DNA of 64,000 bases from Cryptomeria japonica (Eukaryota; Streptophyta; Pinopsida; Cupressales; Cupressaceae), in contig NC_081409.1 of NCBI RefSeq assembly GCF_030272615.1, positions 652,706,468-652,770,467 of the forward strand, written 5' to 3'. The notes below the pieces were generated by a model. The model worked only from the letters and a program-made list of their open reading frames with translations. It searched no databases and had not been told where the DNA came from. The translations under genes were made by a program, and so were the position numbers. Positions 1 to 12,839 of the stretch are shown here, in pieces (positions within the stretch are counted from its first letter, which is position 1; each line of letters opens with the position of its first letter).

Positions 1-339
1 ATCGACATTAGGTGCATTCATTAATTTCATAAACCCCATATGTTTCTGTATATAAAACAAATAAATTAAGTGCATTTATCAATATCTACATATACATGTT
101 TAATCATAATACATTTCAACAATTGAATTTAAATTGTAGTGAATTACCTTCTATCATTTGGGTGTCCAAGAGGATATATTTTTCTGCCTCAGAGTGCTAG
201 AGGATGGCTTTCTCACATGAGATGTCCTCGAGGCAGGTGGGGTAAACTAATGGAAAAAAATTAACATAAGGGAAAAGAGCATGTATTTAATATATCAATT
301 AAGTAAAAAATATATAAATCTAAATGGTACTGCATAGCT

Positions 340-1890
340 ATCTTGGCCAAAGTCAATGGCTGAAAGCGTGATATCATCAATTTGGGACATCTCAACCACT
401 GATAAGCCCTACAAAATATCAAGTAATGATACATATAATTAACAAAATATATTTTGAATCCAATGTATTATTATATTTTTAACAAATTTACAAATCTTTA
501 CCTCGATGGCGAAACTACTCGTGACCATGGAGTCAAATGCATAGTATGTGGTGTACTCCCACCACCTGTTGCACCCTGCAATGCATTTTATTTATATGTC
601 ACTTAAATTGTTCTAAAAATAAAAATTCATTTCTTTTTATAAGATTTAGTCACTTAATTGATAACATGTCATAAATAGAATTAAACGCACCTATGTCTGA
701 TAGAGAGGGTACAACATATTGAGTAGTTCATCGTTGAGGGCCACATCCTCTGTAGTGGAAGCATGGCATCTACTCCCACAACATGTACACGAATGAGATT
801 TCCCACCATCCTCATCCGCGTTAGTGTCTACACCAGAACATACACCTTGGCAAGTGGGGCACATATGCTGAATGGGTTGGCTCGTGCCAAATGATGCATG
901 AGGTGCTGGTGATGAAGGAGGTGCCACTGAGGAAGGAGGTGATTTTGATGAAGGAGGTATCGCTGATAAAGGAGGTGTTGCAGGTGTTGGTACATCCTCT
1001 GCTCCGACCAGCTATGTGCCATGTTGAACAATGACATCAGTCAATGATGCAACTGCCTGAAGAGTCTGTAATTCCATAGACTCCTTCAAGGATATAAGGA
1101 CAGTGACATGAACCATGGGTTTAGGAGCTGTACGCCTCCTATGTTGTGGATCTACCACCCTATGGGCCCTAGGTCTATCCTACGCAGAGCCTCTCCCTCT
1201 ACCCTGAAATTGTCGGATGTCAAAGTAATTCGGCTTCTCGCTGAGGATAAACTCACAATACAACTTTCTCAAAAAATATAGAGGCACCTCCCAATTATTA
1301 CAAGGTGGTTGGTCAAAGACCATATACCACCTATCCCAAAAAGCATCTTTTAACCTAGCATGAACACACCAATGTATAGGAAATCGAGTCATATTTAGAT
1401 CTAGGTTGTTACTAGTAACAGGAACGATGAAAAGAGCACATATGTCAGCTTTAACTATGCCCTTTTTCTTCACTTGATCATATGACAACCCATCCGCATA
1501 AAATGTTTGACATCTATCCCTCCATGAACCCCATTTCGTAACCTCCCTAGATACCTCATTTGCACTATTAGCCATTGTTTCTAGTGTTTTGGCAAGGATT
1601 GAGTGGTGCTCAAGCCTAGAGGTCCTCAACCTATTCATCAATATAGAAATTTGGGCATTATTTTGTGTAAGGCGATTGATGAGATCCTCTTGTGTGGCAT
1701 CTACATGATCTAATGGAGGACGTGGAGGGTTTCGGGGTGGTGGTGGTTGTTGAGGAGCAACATTTTCAGGATTTTGAGGGTTTTCTTGTTGCTCTTGTGC
1801 AATGTTAACAGGGTTTTCTTATGTTGCTTGTGCAGGAGGAGGTCTTTGTTGTCTATTTCATTTTTGGGGATTGCTTGAAGAATATGACAT
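340..1890 (-). pseudogene. Decayed multi-exon gene of unrecognised plant family, copy 1
   Basis: I do not recognise the family. The main exon runs on the minus strand from an ATG at 1890 to about 691. It reads Pro/Gln-rich N-terminus, then a coiled-coil-like stretch, then a conserved core (SWRDRCQTFYADGLSY, later EKPNYFDIRQF), then a Pro/Ser-rich part, then a Cys-rich tail (CPTCQGVC, CTCCGSRC). The frame is broken by a TGA near 1860, a TAA near 1818, a TAG at 1180 and a TAG near 1012. Plausible GT-AG junctions lead to a small exon at about 502-576 (RWWEYTTYYAFDSMV) and another near 340-411. The core is shared with the second copy at 3.5-5.1 kb, so this is one of a tandem pair. It could be a lost host gene or an accessory ORF of a DNA transposon; nothing visible decides. 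The remnant is clear; its function is unknown. Confidence 0.55.
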
Positions 1891-3260
1891 CAAATTAATA
1901 AAAACAAAACTTAAATCAATTAAAAAACCCTAATTTAATTAAAATGCAAAGAAAAATAATCAAGCAAATCAAATCTTACCTGTTCGACGGGGTGTCATTG
2001 TTGAAAATTGCTTTCGATGATGGCAAAATAAAAAATAGTTGCAAACCCGTGTGGGTTCGATGCTTTTTTGGCTTCTCCTTGTTGTTGTTCCACGTGTTTT
2101 GGCGTTGAAAATGGTCGAAACCTGTGGCCTACACAAAAGAAATATGTTTCTTTAAATTTTTTTATTTAAAAAAAATGTTCCTCAAAACCTGTACAGGTTT
2201 TGAGGAACTTTTGGTTTTTTAATTGTATAGGTTTTGAGGAACTTTTGGTTTTTTAATTGTTTTTTCTCTAGGCTTGGTGTTACCAAGCCTAGCACATTTT
2301 TTAAATTTTAGAACCTGCACGAGTTATGAAAAATTTTGTTTTTTTTGGCATGTGGCCACTTTTATGTTCACCATCTTGGTGCACTTACCCTCAAACCTTC
2401 CTAATAATTTGGTTATCCTTAGTTCCATCAATCTATTGGATTCCTCTATGAGATTAATTTATAATTAATAATCCTTTTATAATTTTCATATCAAATTTAT
2501 ATGCATGTAAGTTTGTGTTACTTGTGTGAACTCTTTTATATTTAATCATGATAATTGTTTTTCTTTATCCCTTTAACATTGTATTTGTCTACATTTGATA
2601 CAATTTTGATTTCATAAACAACATTGTATTAGTTATCTTCTTCTTAATGTTATTTTGTGCACATTGTAATTGTGTTACAATTGAATTCTAATATTTTATG
2701 ATATATTTATTTTATCGTAATCTCTTCACAGATTAATTGTAAGTTCTTGATTTTATTATTATTTTAAGATTAGGATGTTATTGTAAATTGGGATAATTAT
2801 TTTATTGAATTATAAACTATTGCACTATAAGATGATCCATCACAATGTTAAAATATAAAGTCAAAAATAGATCACATAACAAGTCATAAATAAAAAGTCC
2901 TATATACAATCACATAACAATTCCTGATGACATAATAACAAGTCTTGAAAAAATAACAATAAGGAAATGACATTAAAACAAGTCCAAATAACATAATAAC
3001 AAAACAACATCACATATATAATCACTAGAGTGTGCCAAATCACATAACACGACCTGATATCATAATAGCAACAAAATGACTTAATAAAAAGTCCTATATA
3101 TAATCACATAACAACAAGTCCTATATATAATCACATAATAACAAGTCTCGGGATAACATAACAAGTGTCATCATAAAAATTCCATAATATAATAACATGA
3201 CATGATCTAAAATATATAATCTAAGAACTTGAGTGCATCTCATCTGTAGCCCTCTTCACT
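1891..3260. other. AT-rich intergenic stretch with short repeats
   Basis: No gene is supported. A direct repeat of about 35 bp (core GGTTTTGAGGAACTTTTGG) occurs at about 2193 and 2229. Between 2860 and 3200 a loose repeat built from ACAAGTCCTATATA and ATCACATAACA recurs several times. This is simple low-complexity spacer between the two paralogous gene remnants. Confidence 0.5.
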
Positions 3261-3264
3261 CCAC

Positions 3265-5071
3265 GTGAAGGTGGCTGAGATGAATCATCCTGCTGCACAT
3301 GGTCCTAAGATGCACCATCCTCTATGTGTGTGCAATATCAGTGTCTCTACCCTCCTATGCAGTATCAGTGACTCCACCATCCTGTGCAGTATCTGTGTCT
3401 CCACCCTCCTGTACAAGAAAAGTGGTTGCAGTCAAGTCCTGCAAAAAAAAACATTGTACATCAATTTTGATAATCCCTATAAAAGTCAGGTACACAGTAT
3501 AAAAAAATTAGAAATTATTTTTCTAATCATCACCGTAAATGACAATGTTGATGGTTACATTTGGCTCAATCCCATAGCCATACCAATACTGGTAGTGGTA
3601 TCGACCTAGACAACATATATAAAGCATGAATCAAACTTGTATATATACATAAATTATAAAGTATATATATAGACTACAATATTATAGCAGAAAAGCATAC
3701 ATGTGATGTAGGCAAAGTAACTGATGGGCGAGGGCGTACATGTGATGCACCATCAAACAATCCAGAAGCCTACAATTGCAAAAAATAACGAACATGAATC
3801 AAAGTTGTACATAAATTAGTAAGCATATAAACACTTCAAATTAATGGATGAAAAACATACTAGTGGTATATGAGGCTGAGCCTCAGTGGTCCACAGGTCA
3901 CATGAAGAACTACCCACCTCGGTGCTACACGAAGCACCCTACAAAATTGAAAAAACATATCATACATATCATTACATTAAAAAATTTATTGTTTATTTTA
4001 AATGTATCTAGATGAAAGTGCATACGATAAATGGGTCACCAACATCTCTAGGCATTGAGGTAATATGATGTCGGTTCCTCAATGACGTGGTATGATCCAT
4101 CCTCTGTTCAGAAAAAAATGACTCATGTTATGGTTCATATGTGTATATATAAGGAATTTAATATTGCACTACAAATTATATAAATAAATTTGTACCTTTG
4201 TAGGCTGATCATCGTCTACCCACAAAAGATCAACATATGAAGAGACGACATCAACATGTGCAGGCTCCTTGGTATCATCAAAATCACCATCTCCTCTAGG
4301 GGTAGCCTCACTCTGTGGATCGGTACATACATCCCCATAGCTCATGCAAACATGTGCTAAGCTAGGGGCAACCCTCACCTTGCGCAACTGCTGTACCAAA
4401 TTGCTCGACAGGGCACTCAATGAACCTAGAGCAGAATCCACTGCTCGATGATGGGCAGGTGCTAGAACAACTGGTGATGGAAGAGGAACCAATGGATCAT
4501 CACGCACACAGTTTCTAACATCAAATGATCTAATATCAAAGTAATTGGGGTTTTTGCCCAATTCAAATTCGGCCCATAATTTCTTCAAAAAATACATCAG
4601 GACCTCATGATTGGAGTGTGGTGGATGATCGACCATCCACCACCACTCCCAAAAGTGTCTAGCTATACCTGGGTGCCTACACCATCGAATTGAGATCTGT
4701 GACTTCTTTGGATCTATCTCTTCACCCGTCTTAGGGTTCACAAAATATTGTTTCAAATCCATTTTTGTTATTTTTAATTCATTGACTTATTTGTATGTTA
4801 GTCCATCAGCGTAAAATGTACGCAATCCCTCCCGCCAACTATGATAGCTATCTAGCTTGCTATCTAAAGCTTGTATAGACTGTGCAATCCCTTGCATACT
4901 ATCTACAAGGCGTAACAACTATGGAGGTGGATGAGGCTCACGTCTAATAGTATGGATATCTCTAATCAAAGAATCAATATTCATCCTAATTGTCTGTCTC
5001 AACTGATCGGGTGGAGGTGGAGGTGGAGGTGGTGCTAGACCTAATAGCTCATCTATCTCAAACTCATCCAT
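3265..5071 (-). pseudogene. Decayed multi-exon gene of unrecognised plant family, copy 2
   Basis: Second member of the tandem pair. The minus strand starts at an ATG at 5071 (MDEFEIDELLGL), then a run of prolines (PPPPPPP), a helical stretch (QLRQTIRMNIDSLIRDIHTI) and the shared core (SWREGLRTFYADGLTY; later NPNYFDIRSF), then an acidic region ending near 4190 at a GT donor. Further short exons with GT-AG borders are plausible at about 4026-4102, 3865-3938, 3700-3772 and 3528-3607; the last reads RYHYQYWYGYG and ends IYGDD-stop. A 3' part near 3300-3440 encodes GGDTDTA/GGVTDTA repeats. In-frame TAG at about 4919 and TAA near 4790 break the main exon; the TAA aligns with a Gln codon in copy 1. 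The aligned cores show family membership directly. Function is unknown; a transposon accessory protein is an alternative. Confidence 0.55.
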
Positions 5072-5102
5072 TTTGTGAAAATAATCTGCATATATATACA
5101 AA

Positions 5103-5214
5103 CATGAAAATTTACAATTACAATTACAAACATGAAAATTTACAATTACAATTACAAACATGAAAATTTATAATTACAATTACAAACATGAAAATTTACA
5201 ATTACAAACTATTT
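5103..5214. repeat. 28-bp tandem repeat, four copies
   Basis: The segment CATGAAAATTTACAATTAC recurs at 5103, 5131, 5159 and 5187, an exact 28-bp period, directly upstream of the start codon of the minus-strand gene remnant. Copy three has one C-to-T change. Confidence 0.85.
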
Positions 5215-7597
5215 AAATTACATTTCACCTTCCAAAAAAACTTATAATTAAATACAATTTAGCAACTTAAATATAAAAAAAGGAAACTCACATAGATCTA
5301 TAATATTATTAATAGGTGGGTCTATTTTAATAATAAGCATCATTTAAGAAATATTATCCACTTAAATCAAAGTATAAGAAATATTCTACAAAATAAAACA
5401 TCATAATGCCCATGCAACTCAAACAATACTTTTTAACATCTAAAGATGCATTAGTATAAGTTCCATCAAAATCATAAAAATAATCATGTGAGAGAGAGAG
5501 AGAATAGATAATGGATAAATGACTCCACTGATTTAGATAATGAAGGTAACTTCCATGGAATTGCAATTTAGTACCCTTGCAATATTTAACCATTATCATC
5601 AATTAGGCTACCACTTTATATTTTCAACTTGATAGGATTCAATTCAACTACTCTCTTTTGGTTAAATTAACTAATTTCATTAAAGTCATAAGTTATATCT
5701 ATGAACTTGTCAATACATGTACTACTTTGTTGTGTTCTTTGCTAGAATCATTGGATGATTTAGTGATCACAACTAGTAGCACTACACTGAGTTGAAGCTT
5801 GAATAAATAGTAGGTTCTCTACTCTTGGAGGAGTTAAAACAAACAAAAAAACTATTTTTTTTATATTCAATTTTATATTGGTATTTTCTTGTTCAAAGTC
5901 GCAACCCACAAAATTTGATTCCAATATTGATCTATATTTGATTCTTATTTTTATTAAATCTACCACTAGTGTGATTTATTGTCCTCTTAACTTAAATCGA
6001 TCTATGCAAATTTAAAGCCTCGTAACTTTTGATAAAGAGCATATTTTTTCATGCTTCATGTAGCATTGAAAAGGTGGTTCATAAATCTTCATAGATCACA
6101 CAATTATTTTCTAGAATATTCCCTCGTATTTTATATTTTATTTTTTGTGATTTCATATTCTAGTCATTTACTTGGACATCTTGGCACTTGAAAATGACTG
6201 TCTTACATGAGATGAATTTTTTTGATATGATTGATATGTATTGATTTTATTGATCTTTTAATTTTTTATTTGAGGAGGTATCATAGGTTTCTCTATTCAT
6301 CCTTTTGTGGTAAAATTAGAAAAGGATAACTATGATTCTTTTGTAAAATGATATCTTGATAAGTTTTAGGTGGTGTAATCATTTTCCTTTTATGTATGGA
6401 CTCATACCTAAACTAGAAACACTATAAATTATATAATCTTGGTGTAACATCATTGACCATGTAGGAGTGATTTGATCTAGTATCAAGATCATGATTCTAT
6501 GTGTATTGCATTGGATATTGATTTCCCCCACTCACTTTGTAATAGACTTTAGGAGATCCATGGAGACCCTCATATCTCTCCATTCCTAAAGGATCCTATT
6601 GTAGATTGTTTCATTCCCTTTGTAGATGAAGATCACATACCCTTCAATGGTGATACTTACGAGAAAATTTATTATATCATAAGTCTTGCATGTTTTGACA
6701 ATTTAGAGGCTTGGCTCATTCTTCAAGTACTCATCCTATCAAGACCTAATATCCATCTTAAATTTTTTTTATTATTTTAGATTATTATCACCAATTCCAT
6801 AAACCCAACTGATTTAGTCTAGCTTGGCATTAATCACCTTCTAAACATGACCACTTGGGATTCATATATTTTAAATATATTATCCTTGTTTGAGGAGTTT
6901 AGAATTACATATGTTAAATATTATTTTGAGGATATTGATATCCTCTTTCATGATAGCTATGCCATCATTGGAAACCCATCATATTATCTTTGGCGCTCAT
7001 TCTACTTCGATCCTCACAAGATTCTTTATCATCATTTTGTTCCAACATGTGAATATTTGCGAAGTTTTTAGAGACACAAGTCTATTTAGATTTGAATTTT
7101 GTATTTACCCAACTTATTATAATGACATTTCTAGTCACCAATGTATTTATTCATTCCTCAAGGAAAAAAAAATGTTGTTTGCAAGTAATGGATCATGTTT
7201 TTTCTTCAATATTTCATCATTAGCATGTGACCTACTTCTTTATGGGGAGTTTTGTATTCTCGTTTTATCTCTCTTATTAGGGGGGTATTTACTATAAAAA
7301 GGAGGCATTGGTTATGAGAGGAAGATAAAAGGATAAAGCAAAGAGAAAAAAAAGAAAAAGGACATGTTATCATGTTTGTAAATATATAGTATATCTTTAG
7401 AGATTGGGCTAAGTTAGGAAGTAGTGAGGATTAATAGTGATAGTTAGAGTATTATCAAATTTAAGAACCCTATTTTTCACATACACAAAAAAACACATTC
7501 ATATTCATTATCATTTTAAAGTTCAATTTAAACATAAATTAAACATCTAACTTTTACAAAAGAATCCTATAATTAAATGCAACATTTAGAAATATAA
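5215..7597. other. AT-rich stretch, no supported gene
   Basis: No convincing gene. Weak plus-strand coding-like runs at about 6590-7070 (a stretch around NGDTYEKIYYIISLACFDNLEAW, then ORFs of 74 and 135 codons in two frames) may be a very old retroelement fragment, but no diagnostic motif is present. The rest is low-complexity AT-rich DNA. Confidence 0.35.
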
Positions 7598-7813
7598 GTC
7601 CAAGGGGTTGAGCTTAACTGGTTAAAACACTAGGTTCTCACTGTGGAGACCCAAGTTCAACTCCCAATAGGGACATCTAAAAATGGAATTCTAAGATGTG
7701 ACTCTTGTCCTTCCATAAAAATGGGGAAGGTCTAGGGTCAATCTAATCAAACATAATAATAATAATAATTCAAAATATTGCGGCTTCGGCCTTTTACCTA
7801 CCAAAAAAAAAAA
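7598..7813 (+). mobile_element. tRNA-derived SINE with perfect target duplication
   Basis: A short retroposon. Its 5' part resembles a tRNA promoter: A-box-like GCTTAACTGGTTAAAAC, and B-box-like AAGTTCAACTCCC about 40 bp later. It ends in an A-run after GGCCTTTTACCTACC. The 17-bp sequence AACATTTAGAAATATAA occurs at 7581-7597 and again at 7814-7830, which is the target-site duplication expected of LINE-mediated insertion. It has no coding capacity; RNA polymerase III would transcribe it. Intact flanking duplications suggest a fairly recent insertion. I cannot assign a named family. Confidence 0.85.
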
Positions 7814-7858
7814 AACATTTAGAAATATAAATTTAAACATTCAGACTTTTATGCATGA

Positions 7859-7861
<3 letters not shown>

Positions 7862-7925
<64 letters not shown>
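7862..7925. repeat. (GA)n microsatellite
   Basis: About 64 bp of uninterrupted GA dinucleotide, followed after 20 bp by a short GTGT/GAGA run. Confidence 0.95.
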
Positions 7926-7927
<2 letters not shown>

Positions 7928-8379
7928 TAACGACATAGATAGTAATGTGTATGTGTGTGTGTGAGAGAGAAGGGGGGTTTATTGTTGATTTTCATCTAGG
8001 ATTTACTATGGTTTTTACTATTCATGTTTTTGGTTTTTTTCCTACGGTTTTTACTATTCATGTTTTTTGCAATATTTAAAAACTAAAAAACTATTTTAAA
8101 CATGAAATAAAATAAAATAAAAAACATTTTTCAAACTTTAAAACACTAAAATTAAAAAATAACAATAACTTAACATTTTTTTTATGAAAAATAATAAAAA
8201 TAAATAAAATAAAATATAAAAAATAAAACTAAATACCTAGAAGGAGGAAAAAAATGGTCTGCGGGGTCAACTCGGGTGAAAAAAATAGGTACTTGTGCTC
8301 CTCTGAAACATCTACCCATTTTTGAAATAGTGAAAATGATGGAAAATGGTTTAAAAAAATAAATAAATACATTTAAAAA

Positions 8380-8560
8380 ATGGGCGCCTGTTTTTTTTCA
8401 AATTGGGCGCTCGATTTGAAAAAAATGGGTGCTTGTTTAGCTTCGGGCACCCGTTGCTAAACGGGCACCCGTTGCTAAACGGGCGCCCGTTTTTGGATGG
8501 CTCGGGCACCCAAAGAAAAATGGGTGCCTAATAGGGCACCCGTTTCTAGTGGGCTCTTTT
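8380..8560. repeat. Cluster of iterated GGGCRCCCG motifs
   Basis: Roughly ten copies of GGGCACCCG, GGGCGCCCG or close variants lie in about 180 bp, some as an 18-bp direct repeat (CGGGCACCCGTTGCTAAA, at about 8459). The motif is self-complementary and GC-rich against a very AT-rich background. It lies just upstream of a gypsy protease remnant, so it may belong to that element. Confidence 0.7.
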
Positions 8561-8682
8561 CCCAACCCATAGACTTTCATGGGATTAGGACCCAACTTTG
8601 TGTGTTTACCCAAGTCGTAGATATCCTTGAAGTGTATGGAATGTTCCTAAGTAGAGATTGGTTGAAGAAGATGATTACTAGG
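8497..8682 (+). pseudogene. Ty3/gypsy protease-region remnant, 5' side of the split element
   Basis: The reading frame from 8497 contains TQLCVFTQVVDILEVYGMFL followed by SRDWLKK. This resembles the segment of plant Ty3/gypsy polyproteins just after the aspartic protease core (motif YG-x-LLSR-x-W). The match stops exactly at 8682, where the LTR of a younger retrotransposon begins; the next codons of the open frame are LTR sequence. RNase H and chromodomain remnants resume beyond the far LTR at about 20.4 kb, so the insertion landed in an already decayed gypsy element. The reverse transcriptase part is not visible. Family assignment is by eye. Confidence 0.6.
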
Positions 8683-10181
8683 TGTATGCTGGAAATGTGG
8701 TATCAACCTGCAATAGGAGGAAACAATTCAAACACACACATGAAACATTGCATTAGAGGTTAGAAATCAAAACAAATCAAGTTAATGAATCTAAACTCTT
8801 AAAATCATTCCATGTTCCTCTATCTCCAAGGATCTTCAAGATTCAAGGTGGCTCTCAACTTGGAAGAGCACTTGGTTCTTTAAGATGACAACCTAAAGAA
8901 CGAGATTTAAATGATTCTAAGATCTAAATGGAATGCAACCAAGATCCTAGTGATGATTTAGATATGAAACTAGATGATGATAGGATGCAAGATATTGATA
9001 TGAAGCTTAAACAAGTATGAAAATGATACTAAGATAAAGCTAACATGATATATCTAAGATTAGAATGCTATCAAAATGATCTAACATGCTATTCTATCAA
9101 AGAGAGATAATATGCTTAATGTTATGAGACTATAAGTTTGATGCACAAAGACTTGATTTTTTTGAAGAAGGAATGGGCTCTATTTATAGGGAAAATAGGG
9201 AAATGGGTGGTTGAGATTGAATGATCTTAACAAGGGCCAAGATTGAAAGTTAATCAATCCATGTTCACAATTCTCACCAATGAAATGATGACAATTGTCA
9301 ACAAGAGACTGCTTGAGAGGAGATGTAAGAAGCATTAAATTCTTGAGAAGACCTCATGGTTACCTTAGAAGGTAAGGGTTAAGGTTAGGTTAGGGTTATC
9401 CAATGGATAAATATTTTACCCAAAGGATAAACTCTTGTGCAAGAATTAAAGGAATAACCATGGTCAAAACAATGAATTCTTGATGAGACCCTTGGGTTAC
9501 AAGAGGGTTGAGTTAGTCAAAAAGTCTCTAACCATGCCACTAAGGGTTAGTTAACCATTAATGGTTTGAAGACTTTGGGGAAAAATTTGTAAGAGTCCTT
9601 CCAAATTTGGGGGTATTCAACAAGTTAGCTTGCTGAATGGATAAAGGCTTTAATGCTTTTTGAAGACTTTACTCCAAATTTGAGAAGTGACCTCCTCAAA
9701 TTTAGGGAAAAGGGATAATGGATGGGTTTGGGCTAATTGATTAGGATTAGATGGATTCTAGAAGAGATTAGGAATAGGGTCTAGGATGCAAGTGGGAGAT
9801 GTAGGAAAATGCAAGTGGGTGAGGGAAAATAGAAAATTAAAATAAATTTCTTTATTTCAATTTGGTTGCAACTTGCATTTGTAGGATTTTGCAAGTGGGG
9901 GGATTTTTAAATAAATTTAGATTTATTTAAATGCAAAAGAGATTTTAGTTAAATGTAGATTTAATTAAAATGGGAAAGGGGATAAATTGATATTTTTAAT
10001 TAAATGTAAATTTAATTAAAATGGATAGAGGAGGGTATTTAATTAAATGTGAATTTAATTAAATGGCTTAGATAGAAGAAGGGTATATTAATTAAATCTT
10101 AATTTAATTAATAGGAAGAATTAAGAATAATTAAATGAATAAAATTCACTTAATTGATTGTGCAACTTTTAGGTGTCTACA
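8683..10181 (-). repeat. 3' LTR of the 11.3-kb retrotransposon
   Basis: Starts TGTATGCTGG and ends GGTGTCTACA on the plus strand; 1499 bp. It is nearly identical to 18387-19954, with scattered substitutions. A minus-strand TATA box, TATAAATA (plus-strand 9181-9188, context CCCTATAAATAGAGCCC), marks the probable promoter. The end nearest the interior is dominated by TTAATTAAAT repeats. Confidence 0.92.
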
Positions 10182-10195
10182 TTTTGCCCCTCTTT
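10182..10195 (-). promoter_or_regulatory. Polypurine tract of the LTR retrotransposon
   Basis: On the minus strand this reads AAAGAGGGGCAAAA and ends directly at the LTR start TGTAGACACC. It is the expected site of plus-strand DNA priming and fixes the element's orientation. Confidence 0.75.
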
Positions 10196-10556
10196 GAGTT
10201 AACATGTGATCACATGTTGATTCAAAGACAATCTTGTCAGATATGATGCCAAAATTTGATTGATATGATGTTGTGGATATAAAAAATTGATTTGATATGA
10301 AAAGTCGATATGATGTCCCAGATTTGATGAATGATATTGATGATGCCCCAGATATGAAGAATTGATTTGATATAAAATTGATATGAAATTAATGTCAATA
10401 TGATATGATAATGCCCCCTCGAGAGATCGTGCGTGCACAAAAGGCATGAATGATCTCTCGAAAGAAGAAAAATGCTATTTGAAAGATAGAAGAGTGGATA
10501 GTGATTACATGCATGGGTTTGATAAGATTGATTAGATTGATTGGATTGAGATCAAG

Positions 10557-10880
10557 TCTAGTTTCAAGTATGACACCTCCTGTATAAGACATGGATGATC
10601 GAGCATCTGGTTTTAGGAATGATATTGCCTATATAAGACATGGATGATTGAGAATCTGGTTTCAGGAATGATATTGCCTGTATAAGACATGAATGATCAA
10701 GCGTCTGGTTTTAGGAATGATATATCCTGTATAAGACCGATCAAAACGCCTAGTTTCAGGAATGATATATCCTGTATAAGAGCTGATCAAAACATCTAGT
10801 TTCAGGAACGATATATCCTGCATAAGAGCTGATCAAAACATCTGGTTTCAGAAAAGATACATCCTGTATAAGACATGATA
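10557..10880. repeat. 46-49-bp tandem array, seven units
   Basis: Units begin TCTGGTTTCAGG or variants at about 10557, 10606, 10655, 10704, 10749, 10795 and 10841. Each carries CCTGTATAAGA about 20 bp later. The same core reappears four times at 12236-12440 in the same element. Confidence 0.85.
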
Positions 10881-12229
10881 GAAGATAGTTTGGAAGAATG
10901 ATAGAATATATTTTAGAAGAATGATGAAGATAGTTTGGAAGAATGATGAATATATGAAAGTGAAGAAAGATTCCATGATGATGCGATAGATATGCATGTG
11001 AGGGATACAATGATGAGTGATATGTATTATGTTTTGATATGAGATTTTATGAGGATGATGTGATGCTTAGATAAATTCTCTTGATTTTGATTATGATATG
11101 AATGCATGATTCATGATGAGATGAACGAAAATGTGATGATGCATTGCTTTGATTTATGAGATGTGAGATGTATCTTGATAATGATAATGATAATGCACTG
11201 ATACTAATGCAAGATTAAAATGATATGCAACCTAATGCAAGATTAAGATGATAATGACGTGCAACTAATGCAAAGCTTAATATGCATTCTCATTCTCAAT
11301 GTTGCCATCTATTGTGATCAAAGTGTCAGTGTTTCCTTTGTTTTCATCATCGAGCCTTGATTTGTTGAAAGTTGATACAAGCATCATGGTATAATTGAAC
11401 CTTAATGACCCAAGTATAACTTACATGGATTTTGATATTGCAAGACGACACAAGCATCGAGGTATAATTGAACCAAGATGACCTGAGTGTTGCTTGCGTA
11501 AACAGACAAGAGTTAATCTTTGCCCCATACAAATCTGAAATATCCTCAGTGATATGTTACCTGATCACGTCGTAAGACAAATTTGCATGGTAAAAGACTT
11601 CACTCACAGATAGAAGACAAATAAAATATCACATTCCTTCCTTGCTTCTCTAATCGTAAGACATCCTTGAGTCACTTAGGAGATATGATAAGCAAAAATT
11701 AACAACCATAAGTAAGCATGCATGCTATTTGGAATGTATTCTTGTCAATTAAAACATCTTGCAAATAGATCTTTGTTTAGTTGAAATCACTTTAAGTCTG
11801 TGATGTTTTAGCTTTCTTGCATTGTCGATTGTCATTTGTTGGTTGTTTTGATCCTTGTTGTCTTGCTACGTGTTTGGTTTGATGTTGAAAATCTTGAAGG
11901 CAAAATGCCCCCAGCGAGGTCAGGATTTTGCCCCTTGCTGTTGATACTAATTTGATATGGATATGTACACTGATCACCAAGCCATGGTGGGATATGATTT
12001 GGATAATTGATTCAAATAAATCAAGGACAGTGACTATGCTAAGTATGTCCAGGATTGATAAGCATTTGTGAATTTCTGGTGATGTCTCAAATGGGTGGAT
12101 ATGATATGCACAATATGATTTGTGAAACATGTACTGCCATTAATTGATAAAGATAAGGCTAACTAGAATAACATCTAGCAGTCATACTGATCTATGTCAT
12201 TGTTTTGATTTGTTCGATGATTGATAAGA

Positions 12230-12450
12230 ATGTCTGGTTTCAAAGAGTGAGTACCCTGTATAAGACCGATCTGTCTGGTTTCGAGTGTACCTATCTCTGT
12301 ATAAGACATGTTGATGTTGATGTTGATAGATGGATTGTCAAGACTTGATGATTGATAGGAATGTCTGGTTTCACAGAGTGAGTACCCCATATAAGACCGA
12401 TCTGTCTAGTTTCGAGTGTACCTATCCCTGTATAAGGCATGTTGATGTTG
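12230..12450. repeat. Two ~125-bp tandem units built on the CTGGTTTC...CTGTATAAGA core
   Basis: The segment from GAATGTCTGGTTTCA through CATGTTGATGTTGATG occurs at about 12229 and 12358. Each copy contains two CTGGTTTC...TGTATAAG cores, so it is a higher-order version of the array at 10.6-10.9 kb. Confidence 0.8.
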
Positions 12451-12839
12451 ATGTTGATTTCGAGTAATGAATTGATTAACAAGACATGTGATCAGTTTGA
12501 TTGTAGATTTTGAGAGTTTTCTTGTTTTTGAATTGATTTGATGGATGGTCCATGCATTCATGTTTTGATTTTGAATTTTTTATTTGATTTTGTTGATTTT
12601 GTCGATTTTTAGTTTTTGGATATTTTGGTTTTTTGGATATTTTGATTTTTTTTTGAGTTTTTTGGATATTTTAATTATTTTGAGTTTATGGATTAGAAGA
12701 AAGATGTATTTGGTTGCCCCAATGTATAGCAAGACAAGGAATATTATGAATGGATGACTAAACCATTGAGGTGGAAATGGATTTTTTGTCCATAGTTTTG
12801 ATCAAGATCAATGATGGAAAAGGGGATATGGATAGAGAT

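Noticed and set aside
7598-7680. Functional tRNA gene
   Set aside because: A- and B-box-like words are present, but no cloverleaf can be formed; the A-tail and target duplication show that it is a SINE.
8497-8763. Single continuous 88-codon protein
   Set aside because: The last 26 codons are LTR sequence of the inserted retrotransposon; only the part up to 8682 belongs to the gypsy remnant.
9370-9405. Telomere-like GGTTAGGGTTA words in the LTRs (also near 19085)
   Set aside because: Only one or two partial TTAGGGTTA words, in both LTRs, with no TTTAGGG array; coincidental LTR sequence.
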